Positions 51,029-64,000 of a stretch of 64,000 nucleotides of DNA are shown here, piece after piece (position 1 is the stretch's first letter; each line of letters opens with the position of its first letter). The position numbers were made by a program, and so were the translations under genes. This DNA comes from Chrysomallon squamiferum. Its lineage: Eukaryota > Mollusca > Gastropoda > Neomphalida > Peltospiridae. Location of the stretch: assembly GCA_012295275.1 (NCBI GenBank), contig CM022678.1, forward strand, positions 288,831 through 352,830, written 5' to 3'. The notes beneath the pieces are model-generated. The model ran no database searches. It saw nothing but the letters and a program-made list of their open reading frames with translations, and had not been told where the DNA came from.

Positions 51029-51710
51029 CTGTAAAAGTAATAAACAGAACTTATCACTGATAAACCTAATAAATAAAAATAATTTACTAAAAAAATATAA
51101 CATTTATCACTGGAAATGATAGCAAATTATTATTGAAAAGTTACCTAAAATATTAAAATTACAAATTATTTAGTCAGAATAAATACATTTTACATAATTT
51201 AAATATTACATTTTACATCATTATTAAGTTATCTGTTGAAAATGATCTGCTAGTCTGTTATTTTGTAAAAAATACAGAAGTTTACAATTTTTGGGGTTCA
51301 TAATAATCAACAAAAATGCCAAGCTGCGTGTTTTTCAGTTTTGTGGTAAACTTGTCAAACATTGTAATTAACATTGTCAAGTTGTATATAAAATAGAAGT
51401 CAATAACATCCATGTTTTAAATAAATACAAACTGATAAAGAATTGTCTACTTGCATATTAAAATACAAGTCAATAACATCATGTTTTAAAAACAAACTGA
51501 ATTTTTTGGCAACAAACATATTACTTATGATAAAGGGTATTTCAATAAAATAGAAAAAAATCCAAAATAAATCTCAAAATGATAAAGAATTGTCTAGTTG
51601 CATATTAAAATACAAGTCAATAACATCATGTTTTAAAAAAACTGAAAGCAAAACAGGAAAGAATTTCAAAGTTGAAGTTACAAAATCAAAAACAGTTCAA
51701 AACAACTTAC

Positions 51711-51808
51711 TTCAAATTTACCACGACAAAACTTTGGCCAATCCATGATGCACACCAGCCCATTGAACATTCTGCAATGAGCTTTGTCTGACTGTGCACA
51801 GTAAAAAC
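51711..51808 (-). pseudogene. Type IV collagen NC1 domain, second segment
   Basis: Reads VFTVHSQTKLIAECSMGWC then ASWIGQSFVVV, between acceptor CTCAGAG and donor GTAAGTTG. This matches the AVHSQT...C..GW.SLWIGYSFV region of type IV collagen NC1 domains (family knowledge). NC1 trimerises collagen IV chains in basement membrane. It continues, with correct order and orientation, from the NC1 exon at 52250. Substitutions at normally conserved positions (for example the P-P-C before SGW) suggest decay. Confidence 0.75.
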
Positions 51809-52249
51809 CTCTGAGAAAAAAAAAAAATCTCAAAGTAAGGGAAGTAAAAACATTATAAAACTGATATTAAAAAAAAAAAAAAAAAAAAAATACTATATTT
51901 AAAAACATATTGGATAATATGCAAAAATAACAATTTAATTCATATCAAAAAATATTAATTGTTAACTCAAAAATAAATATTAATTCCTATCAATAATTAT
52001 TAAATTAATAAACATAAAAATTGAAATTTATGACAGTAATAAAAAAGGCTTACACTGAATTCATAAATACTAATTCTGTATTGAATACAGTTAAATGTTA
52101 ACATTCTCATTTTACATGTGTCAATTTTAAATATCATTTTGTATTCATAATCACTTACCTCAAACAATGGAAATCAAATACAAATATGAATATTCATGAT
52201 TAAGTAATGAATATTAATGTTATGTAAATGAGTACAGGGCAGGACTTAC

Positions 52250-52448
52250 AGGGTCTGGAGATTCACAAACTGCTGATGTCTGCCTGGTCTGTTCACCTCT
52301 CACTCAATTCATCATCATCATCAACATCGGCTCCAGTGTTGACAGCCAGTAACTGTAATCATTCTGTGATGCTGTGCTGCACACATTGTTGATGTTGCAG
52401 AACATAAAAACATGGTTGTAAATCTTCTCAAACAGCTGACAGCACTAC
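52250..52448 (-). pseudogene. Type IV collagen NC1 domain, first segment (frameshifted)
   Basis: After acceptor CTGCAG the minus strand reads SCLRRFTTM in one frame, then [20 protein letters not shown] followed by WLSTLEPM in another, then SAVCESPDP before donor GTAAGT. These match the diagnostic NC1 motifs ([30 protein letters not shown]) in the correct order. At least two indels separate the frames and a stop follows an M-run near 52300. Hence a pseudogene, or an error-rich assembly of a real one. Confidence 0.85.
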
Positions 52449-52742
52449 CTGCAGTGGAATTTTTATTTTTTATTGTTAATTAGAATTCTCTTTCTGTGTT
52501 TTTGTAAAACCTAAACCATCTTCTCATTCAATAATTTTTTATCTTGAGAAAAGCTAAAATTATAAATAAGTTTGAGATTGAAATGAATTTAAAGAAAAAT
52601 ATATTTTAGTTTATTTATTTAGTATATCCTAAAAAGTCAATGCCTTTACTTCAATCTTCAGTTTTGATAACATTAGAACATGAAACTAACTCATAAGTTC
52701 AATAACTTAAGACAGCCCAATAGAAAGAAAAAATATTTCATT

Positions 52743-53126
52743 TCAAACATCCCTGTCCACAAAACAAACAAGTGAGTAGTCAACTACACAAATCCTGTCC
52801 ATGACACAAACAAGTGAGTAGTCAACTACACAAATCCTGTCCATGACACAAACAAGTGAGTAGTGAACTACACAAATCCTGTACATGACACAAACAAGTG
52901 AGCAGTCAACTACACAAATCCTGTACATGACACAAACAAGTGAGTAGTCAACTACACAAATCCTGTCCATGACACAAACAAGTGAGTAGTCAACTACACA
53001 AATCCTGTACATGACACAAACAAGTGAGTAGTGAACTACACAAATCCTGTCCATGACACAAACAAGTGAGTAGTCAACTACACAAATCCTGTACATGACA
53101 CAAACAAGTGAGTAGTCAACCTTCAT
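52743..53126. repeat. 42-bp minisatellite within the collagen fragment
   Basis: Nine units of CAAACAAGTGAGTAGTCAAC then TACACAAATCCTGTCCATGA CA with rare changes. Because 42 is a multiple of three, a 127-codon minus-strand frame stays open, coding YSLVCVMDRICVVD-type repeats. It sits between the NC1 and Gly-X-Y exons and is best read as intronic. Confidence 0.93.
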
Positions 53127-53160
53127 CTTGTATGTTCCTGCAGTTTTCTACTCTACACAC

Positions 53161-53333
53161 CTAGAAACAAGAAACCAAGACATGGATTACCAGAAACACC
53201 AGGAAGCCTGGTAGACCAGGAACACAATCATTACCATGAAGTTCTTGAACACTGGGTGCAACAGGATCTCCATGGATACCAAGTTCTCCAAGATAACCAG
53301 CTTCACCTTTTCTACCTGATATAAAGTCACAAC
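53161..53333 (-). pseudogene. Collagen Gly-X-Y exon(s), frameshifted
   Basis: Acceptor GATACAG then, in phase 1, G-C-D-F-I-S followed by GRKGEAGYLGELGIHGDP, an interruption, GNDCVPGLPG and, one base out of frame, LPGVSGNPCLG. Gly-X-Y with interruptions and scattered Cys is typical of type IV collagen. The frameshift near 53205 (one missing base) breaks it. Confidence 0.75.
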
Positions 53334-53387
53334 CTGTATCAGAGAAAAACACAATTTTATTATTCAGGTATTAATTAACTGGGTAAT

Positions 53388-53425
53388 TTTTTCCAGGTGA
53401 AAAGGGTAACCATGGAAATCTAGAT
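53388..53425 (+). pseudogene. Inverted partial copy of a collagen exon
   Basis: TTTCCAG/GTGAAAAGGGTAACC onward matches minus-strand 54216-54180 over about 36 bp with one or two differences (PGEKGNHGNLD versus PGVKGNHGNLD). Opposite orientation to the rest of the collagen fragment. Confidence 0.7.
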
Positions 53426-54142
53426 CAACTGATTTTCACATTCTGTTCTCACACATACTTCTTTCCTCTATTTTTGTTTACTTTACAAAAAAAATGCTTC
53501 ATGACAAAAATTATCAATAAATCCTAGGTTATTGTAATTATTACAAACATTTTGAAACCAAATATGTTTTTTAGACTTCTCCTGAAAAGACACACTATGA
53601 AAAATGATTCATAACCTGAAAGGTTAGAAATAAAAATGGTGTTAAATATATTTTTTCAAGTAACAGATCATCAGATAGTGATAAAGATTAGAACTGTTAA
53701 TAAAGTTCCAGTGTCACTTCCTGGACCACAGAAATATTCAGAACTCATATTTAAATAATCAAGAGCACTGACTTTTATCCCTTTCAAATTAACATTCCTT
53801 ATTTCTTTTTACAGTTTTTGTAGGGTTTATTTGAAGATCACCATTACAAAATTAAAATAATAAAATATCAAAAGCCATAAAACCATTATCTGGTTCTTCT
53901 GTTGAAAACTGTGAAACAATAAGATACACATTTTCTTTAAGAGCGAAAAAAATTAATATGAATTTTTGTTTAATATTTTAAAGGATATTGCTATCTTTGG
54001 ATATAAAACATGTTACAGTTTCGTAAAGGCTGGAAACTAACAATATTAGTAGTATCATTAGAAAACTTATAACTGTAAATAATTTTTGTCAGTTAGGATT
54101 ATTTGTTTATTTAACCTTATTGCCCAGAGAAAGCAGATTTAC

Positions 54143-54205
54143 CTTGTACACCTTTAAGGGCAGGTAATCCATTAAGATCTAGATTTCCATGGTTACCCTT
54201 TACAC
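54143..54205 (-). pseudogene. 63-nt collagen Gly-X-Y exon
   Basis: Between acceptor TTTCCAG and donor GTAAATC: GVKGNHGNLDLNGLPALKGV then QG. 63 nt is a multiple of nine, and both ends split a glycine codon after its first base, as in many collagen exons. A near-identical start of this exon occurs inverted at 53388-53425. Confidence 0.75.
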
Positions 54206-54317
54206 CTGGAAATGATATTTTACATGGAACACAAGGAGTTCCTGGATAAACATCATCAGCACGATGACAATGAAATTCTTAAAATTAAAACAAATATTTA
54301 CCTTTTTTGGAGTCCAT

Positions 54318-54350
54318 ATGGATTTCCTGGAGAGAAAGGTTAACTATGAA
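54318..54350 (+). pseudogene. Third collagen-like scrap
   Basis: Plus strand reads S-P-Y-GFPGEKG-stop and aligns loosely with 53388-53425. The minus strand also offers a splice-flanked GNPYGLQK micro-frame that ends in the wrong phase. Confidence 0.4.
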
Positions 54351-54463
54351 TTAATTCAAATATTTAACATGCAGTTAGGGCCATTTCATTCGATTTCATT
54401 CATTTATTGTATTTCATTGCTTTCAATAAGAAACAACAAAGTATAATTTTAAAAATCCAGTAC

Positions 54464-54587
54464 CTGCTGACAGTGTGAGTAGCTGGATGTAAGTGAAGAT
54501 TTTATAACAAAGCTGGGATTCTTCCTCCAGTTTGTTCAGACTGTAGTCAGCTGATGTTTCACCAGAAATCTTCAGAGTCAGGTAGAC
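54464..54587 (-). other. Exon-like frame upstream of the collagen fragment
   Basis: About 41 open codons ending IFTYIQLLTLSA-G at a CAG/GTACTGG donor, including DYSLNKLEEESQLC. The short hydrophobic end could be part of a signal sequence, but no in-frame ATG is present. Family unknown. Confidence 0.22.
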
Positions 54588-54599
54588 TCATAGTGTCTC

Positions 54600-55584
54600 A
54601 CACCAGAGAACTGTGTGAAATAACTCAAATGTGTGATATACTGAAATTTATAAAAAAATTATATCTAACTTATCAAAGTTAATTACTTGTGAATACAAAA
54701 CATCACCCAGAAGATGTTAAATTAAAATAATAATGATCATGATCACAATAAAAATAAATAAGTAAATAATACTAAGAACTAAACTAAAAAATAACAGTCA
54801 TTAATAAAATATGAGCCAAATAAAGGTTTTACACAATTTTATATTTTCATTAGTTTTACCATGATTTGAATATTTTAGAATAATTAACTAACACATAAAT
54901 ATATTAAATTTCTTACAAATATATGAACCTTTTGACCTGATAAAACAACAAAAACAAAAAAGAAAAAGAAAATTATATCTGTTCAGTCTTTGAAACTTAA
55001 TTATAAAACATTTACAATAATTAATAAATAAACCATATATATATGATAATGAAGGAATGTCATTTTCTCAAAAAAAAAAAATAATAAATAAAAAATTTGA
55101 TATCTACGTCTTAATGATTGTCCATTTAAATAGATGTGACATCACATAACCATCAGCAAGCAAAACTAAAAATGTTTAAGGAAGATTTCCACTTTCAGCA
55201 ACAAATAGTCAGTTTCTGAAATACTGAAGATAGAAAAAAATGAGTTCTTTAAAAATATAACAATATATAACAATATTATATATAACCTAATGTAGCTAAC
55301 ATATTAATTATACACCTGAAAAAAAAAAAAAAATCATAATAATAAATATGCAAAAATAAACAACAGTAGAACAACTGTATAACTCACAGTTATATTTAAA
55401 AACTTGCTATAAAGTTGAACTGAAATATGAAAATTATAAATTTAAAATTATATTATTGCATTATGAAGTTCAACACGTAACATTGTCATTTTTCCTTTTT
55501 CAACCTGCTTTATTTACTGTCCTCATTTCACGTTGCTTTTTTACTTTTTTTTTTTTTTTTTTTTTTAAATCCAAGCATATCAGT

Positions 55585-55633
<49 letters not shown>

Positions 55634-56039
55634 TCATCTGAATTAGGACAGGTATTGCAAATAATTTACCAGTGTAGCAGTATTATAAGAATTTAGATTT
55701 TTTGTTTTGCAGGTGAAACGTATATAATTATTCTGGGAGTTCTACAAAGCAGAGATAACTTTTTATTTTTATTATTTTTTTTAATCATTAGTGTATTTTG
55801 TATTTAAGCAGAAGTTAATTTGTAATTTCTCCTTCATTTTTAGAGACGACTAATATATTAAAACTTATATTTGAATCTGTTTCTGTTTGTATCTTCTTCT
55901 TTTTTTCTTTTTTTTTTTTCTTTAAAAAAAAACAAACAAAAAACAACATTAGTCAGAACAAATTCATAAATTTATTGAAACATTTCAAACTGAGTGGCGT
56001 AACTCCAAGAGAGAAAAAAATCTGGCAGAAGAAAATGTA
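54600..56039. other. AT-rich, TTTA tracts
   Basis: No coding region seen. Poly-T near 55545-55565 and a TTTA array at 55578-55630. Confidence 0.65.
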
Positions 56040-56375
56040 ATTCACATGTGAATTTTCAAAAATATGTGCGGTTTTTGTGCACGTGTCGGAAACGAATTGT
56101 TCCCCTTGGGTGGGGCGTGCGGCATTTTTCACCCGTGTCGGACAACCCTTGCCCCACTTTTGGGTATGTGCGCCCGATTTTTGCCACGTGCGCAGAAAAA
56201 GTTATTGCACTTTGAAAAAAGTAACCCTAGCATTTTCAACGAAACTTGAAAAAATTCGATTTTCAAAAATTGAAAATCCGTGTGGCACTATTCCGTGTGG
56301 TCGGGAAAAATATTTCAAAGTGTGCAAAAGGTGAGCGCCGTCGTGGAGAGTGTGGCAAAAACGTTTCCAACATTT
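56040..56375 (-). repeat. Dispersed inverted copy of the 370-bp satellite
   Basis: Reverse-oriented single unit with the same landmarks (GTTCCCCTTGGGTG, CACTTTTGGGTATGTGCGC, GTTGGAAACGTTTTTG in complement). It ends abruptly in a TAATAA tract at both the coding-like boundary and the right edge. Confidence 0.88.
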
Positions 56376-56513
56376 ACACCTCTGTTTGTAATAATAATTA
56401 TAATAATAATAATTCTTTCTGTCTTCATCTTCATCACAGTAATCATTAGCATACATAGGAGGTATTTGTTTTCTATCCGATTTTTTCTTTCTTTCCTTAT
56501 CTTTTATATATTT

Positions 56514-56544
<31 letters not shown>

Positions 56545-58347
56545 TTTAGATCTCTGATCTCAGTGTTCAGTAGCAGAGGCGTTAAACAGAAAGTAGTCGT
56601 TTGATTAGTTTTATATATAAAAACATATTTGTTTCGGTTTTAAAATATGTCCGTTTGCAGGACAAAAAATACCATCGTTCAAATACTGTCAGGTTTAGTC
56701 ATTACTGGGCTCATATTTTTATTTGTTTTTTTATTTATTTATTTATTTTGTTCATTTGTTTATTTCGTTCTTTCTTTATTTCTTTGTTTGTTTGTTTGTT
56801 TGTTTGTTTGTTTATTTATTTATTTATTTATGTCTGTTTACGTTTTGTATTTCTGATGACGTCAGCCAACAGTAATGACGTCATACACACTTGATTTGAA
56901 ATTTTTGATTTCTAACTGACTCATTTCTGTGAAACACGTGCATAATGTATTTAAACATCTCATTTCTTGATTATTTTTATTACTGTTATTGTTTATTTAT
57001 TTATTTACTTATTTATTTATGCATTTTTTATTTTTTTATTATTATTATTATTTTTTTTTTGTACATGAAACATAATATGTAGATAAATTATATCTGTATA
57101 TCCTGTTTGTTAGACATGAAAATAAGAACTTATTTATTTATCCATTTTCTTTTACTAAGGCTAGGAACGCTTTGTTTATTTATTTATGCATGAGATATAA
57201 ATAAACGAAAAACAGATAAATAAATTTGTATTTTTTATTATGAATTTTCACTTCGTTTATTTTTGTATTTAATTTGTGTTTAAAATGTAAACAGGTGAAT
57301 TACAACGATACAGAAATAAATGTGTCAGGTATTATTATTTACTTTTTGTTATTTACTTATTTATTTGTGTGTTACTTTTCTGCACGCATTGAGTAATAGT
57401 ATATGTATATGTATGTGTATATGTATATCTCCGTGTCTGTACACACAAACACACACACACAGAGTGCACTCAGGGAAAACGATTCTTTGACTAACCGGGA
57501 TTTGTGAATAAACTAGGGTAGCAGGAAGTCACAAACCTCTCCTAATACACTATGCAGAGCAGTATTTATAATTACATCTCACTATAAACATTCCTTCCAT
57601 ATGTGATTTACATATGACATTAGATATGTGTTTTTTGCACATATTTTGCCCAAAGTTAATTATGTTTGTGTTTAACAACTGCTTCAAGTACAGTATGTCT
57701 GTCAAATAGCAACAAAAAGTATTTCAGGTTTTTCTTACTTTCTTTTTAGCTGCAGCTACAAAAAGCTCTGGTCCCATACTTGTGATACACAACTCAAAAA
57801 TAAAAAGAGCGACAGTCTGATTTGAGATTATTTATTGACCAACTTCCTTCATAAACAGTAATTAATTAAAGTACTGAAAACGCTTGCTGTAGTAGTCAGA
57901 AACTGTTTGTATATAAACGTTTCCCTTCTCACTGAGATTCAAAGTCTATGTCAGTGGTGTGCCAGAAGACAGGAGTAACAGAGATACTATGCATTGACCT
58001 ATTCCACGGGGTTGGGGGGGGTTCTCCTAGCAAATTACAAACCCTGGGGTGTGCGATTTCCAGGGTTTTGTAATTAACTGCTACACCGGCACATTTCAGT
58101 TTCCCTTCCAGCTACTGTTAATCTGTGGTGAACAAAACAGTGATGAATCCGGATGCTGTCTACTTCGGAAACCGAATGTAAATTCCAGAACAAAAGACAA
58201 ATAATTTATATAGTAATTAACATTGTCAGTAACTACACATAATTTTTCACTGCAATTTAAACGTAATTAGGTATCCGTTTTGTCTCTGTTTATATATATA
58301 TATATATATATATGTATGCGTGTGTGTGTTTTATATATATATATATA
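56376..58347. other. Non-coding with TTTA/TTTG tracts
   Basis: Contains TTTA and TTTG arrays at 56730-56832, GATT repeats near 56518-56545, and short AT tracts. No gene recognised. Confidence 0.65.
58033..58075. repeat. Perfect-like hairpin (15-16-bp arms, 12-nt loop)
   Basis: AATTACAAACCCTGG and CCAGGGTTTTGTAATT are reverse complements apart from one extra T, separated by GGTGTGCGATTT. A G-run (GGTTGGGGGGGGTT) lies just left. Could be the core of a small inverted-repeat element. Confidence 0.75.
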
Positions 58348-59812
58348 CTCTAACAAAAAAGAAACTCAAAAGTAGATTTTATTGATTTTGGGAATATCTA
58401 TCTAATGGATCAACAGAAAGCAGCAGAATGTTCACATTTTAACAACACTTTCGCAATTCATTAATATTGATGGTATTACATTGAAAAGGTTAAAGTTCTA
58501 GGTTATAACAGTATAATATCAATACATTGTGTGCCCACCATGGGAGTCCAGAACTGCCTGACATCTCCTTCCCATGGCAGTAATGACATTACGAATTACA
58601 CCTTGTGGAATGGTGGCCCACTCTGTATGTAGTAATAATGCCAACTCAGCACGATTCTGTGGCTGTGGTTGATGCTGCCTCAGTCGTCTATCTCACTCAT
58701 CCCATAAATGCTATATAGGGTTCAAATCCGGAGATTTAGAGGGCCAGGGCAGGACCTGAATGTTATTGTTCTGTAGGTACGCTGTTGTGAGTCTGACTGT
58801 ATGTGGTCTTGCATTGTCATGATGGAATATAGTGTTACCATTATTCATAATTGGAGCGACATGTGGCTGCAAAGTTTCATCTCGGTATCTCTGTTCCTTT
58901 AAGTTGCCTTGGATGTGAACCAGGTTGGTCCTGCCAGTGTATGAGATTGCTGCCCACACCATCAAACTACCACCGCCAAATCTGTCAGCTTCCTGTATGC
59001 AGTTTACAGCAAAACATTGACCACGACGTCTGTTAACTCGACATCCTCCATCAGCTCGACGAAGCAGAAATCCAGCCTCGTCACTAAACCAGACAGTTCT
59101 GCATCGTAATTGAGGCCTATGCACTTGACACCACTGACGTCGTAGTCGACGATGTTGATGAGTCAAAACCACTCTTCTTACAGGCCGTCTGGCTCGAGTA
59201 CCTGCCTCGCGTAAACAATTGCGCACTGTCTGAGCCGATATTCTACGCACACCTGGTATTGCTGAAGCAGAAAAGGTTGCCACAGTGGTTCTTTTCCGTA
59301 GATGAAGTACCTGTATGTAGCGGTCCTGGTTGTTGCACGTGGTCTACCTGCTCTGGGACGGTCACGTGTTGTTTGGTGTTGGTGGAACAGATACAACAAT
59401 CTCAAAATGGTTCTTGCGGATACATGGAATACCCGGGCTACGGCCGAGAAGGATTCGCCAGCTTCTAAACGGCCAATGGTGTTGTTTCGTTGCGGTTCAT
59501 TCAGTCGTGGCATTTGTTTGATGTTGGGTGAGAACAAAAATAACGAACAGAAGTTTTCTAAAACCTTGCATGTTAATAACCCTCGTATTCAGGTTTCATG
59601 TGCCACACGTGCAGATGCACTGGTAACGTGGTTTGAATGCGGGGACGTCTTGGCTAATAAACACGATCATAGCCTTTATTTTGTGTTACCTGCTTTTTGG
59701 TGCCTGTAACAAAAGCTATACGTTTGAATCACCAAATATCATTATATTCGATGTGTCAGTTTACAATAGGTATCTAAGAAATCAACCATTTTGCGTTTCT
59801 TTTTGGGGAGAG
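58348..59812 (-). mobile_element. Tc1-like DNA transposon, 1465 bp
   Basis: Ends CTCTAACAAAAAAGAAACTC and, inverted, GTTTCTTTTTGGGGAGAG match over about 25 bp as terminal inverted repeats. TA dinucleotides flank both ends (58346-58347, 59813-59814), as expected for Tc1/mariner target duplication. One decayed transposase lies inside. It sits between a TA tract on the left and a TATC array on the right, and the paralogous segment at 60783-61290 lacks it. Confidence 0.9.
58519..59513 (-). pseudogene. Tc1-like DD34E transposase, inactivated
   Basis: Start MPRLNEPQRNNTIGRLEAG at 59513; natural stop at 58519, giving a length of about 331 codons, normal for Tc1. The N-terminal helix-turn-helix DNA-binding part is clear (AVARVFHVSARTILRL). 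First catalytic Asp in WFSDEAGF, second in HHDNARPH, third expected 35 residues later in PDLNPIEHLW. Lesions: a one-base deletion near 59324; TAG at 58711-58713 exactly at the catalytic Glu codon; TGA at 58693-58695. The protein would have cut and pasted the element by a DDE mechanism; it is dead now. Confidence 0.92.
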
Positions 59813-59815
<3 letters not shown>

Positions 59816-59875
<60 letters not shown>

Positions 59876-59884
59876 GTATCTATC
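59816..59884. repeat. (TATC)n microsatellite
   Basis: About 17 TATC units abutting the right end of the Tc1-like element. Confidence 0.97.
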
Positions 59885-61300
<1,416 letters not shown>

Positions 61301-61586
61301 CAAATAGTCCGCAGACAGTCACAACTGAGGGAAATAAAAATGTTTTTTTGTTGATAACTGAACAATGTTTTTGACATATCAACAAAAAGCACAAACGATG
61401 ATGTCACGTTCACATGGAAAAACGAATCACGTGATCAGTATATAACTAAAAATAGAGAAATACGGAGGTTTACAGATAACCATGTTTACATTTATCGGAA
61501 TATTTTGATATTCATGTCTCGCTTGTACCAGGATGGAGACGTGATTTCCTGTTCTGTAGTCAACACAAACATCTCCAATTTTATAC

Positions 61587-64000
<2,414 letters not shown>

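Noticed and set aside
58715-58735. tRNA B-box-like GGTTCAAATCC
   Set aside because: It lies in the transposase coding sequence (the PDLNP region) and has no matching A box or cloverleaf.

Overview
This is AT-rich, intron-bearing, repeat-saturated metazoan DNA. An nSTAND-type NTPase/ankyrin receptor locus, type IV collagen remnants, a Tc1-like transposon, a non-LTR retrotransposon and dense micro- and minisatellites point to a lophotrochozoan, most likely a mollusc. No search was run, so the species is inferred only. No bacterial features, CRISPR array, rRNA or convincing tRNA gene was seen.

The left half (about 4.3-34 kb) is one locus in two copies, both on the minus strand. Copy A (about 4.3-17.2 kb) encodes an NLR-like protein. 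Its reconstructed exons run, in transcription order: a Ser/Thr-rich first coding exon (15369-15605), a short exon with a RHIM-like motif (14760-14846), a 60-nt linker exon (13719-13778), a decayed second RHIM-like exon (13462-13559), a 33-nt micro-exon (12806-12838), and a giant exon that starts at 12519 with a P-loop NTPase and runs into ankyrin repeats. A 2.85-kb DNA transposon with about 630-bp inverted repeats (6793-9643) has split that giant exon. A 4-bp AGTT duplication flanks the element, and the ankyrin frame resumes exactly on the far side (6792 down to 4587, about 20 more repeats). Copy B (about 28-33.8 kb) keeps an intact first exon, RHIM-like exon and micro-exon in matching phases, but its NTPase exon is broken by a 43-bp deletion, interrupted by a minisatellite and lacks the ankyrin array. 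Neither copy looks able to make the full protein as assembled.

The middle (17-45 kb) is mostly non-coding: a 2.7-kb 22-bp minisatellite with higher-order structure, a 14-bp minisatellite, a CCA-rich array about 0.9 kb long with a 1.4-kb degenerate tail, long CT/GT/TAA tracts, and four scattered copies of an exon-like repeat. A CpG-containing possible first exon lies at 39582 on the plus strand.

The right half holds a 200-N assembly gap; the 5' part of a decayed Jockey/I-like LINE (endonuclease plus start of the reverse transcriptase, minus strand); a GC-richer satellite of about 370 bp fused to LINE-flanking repeats, with an inverted copy 8 kb away; a decayed type IV collagen gene fragment (Gly-X-Y exons and an NC1 domain, minus strand, 51-54.3 kb); and a dead Tc1-like transposon (58348-59812) whose third catalytic residue codon is now a stop. 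The last 3 kb is AT-rich with one diverged direct repeat.
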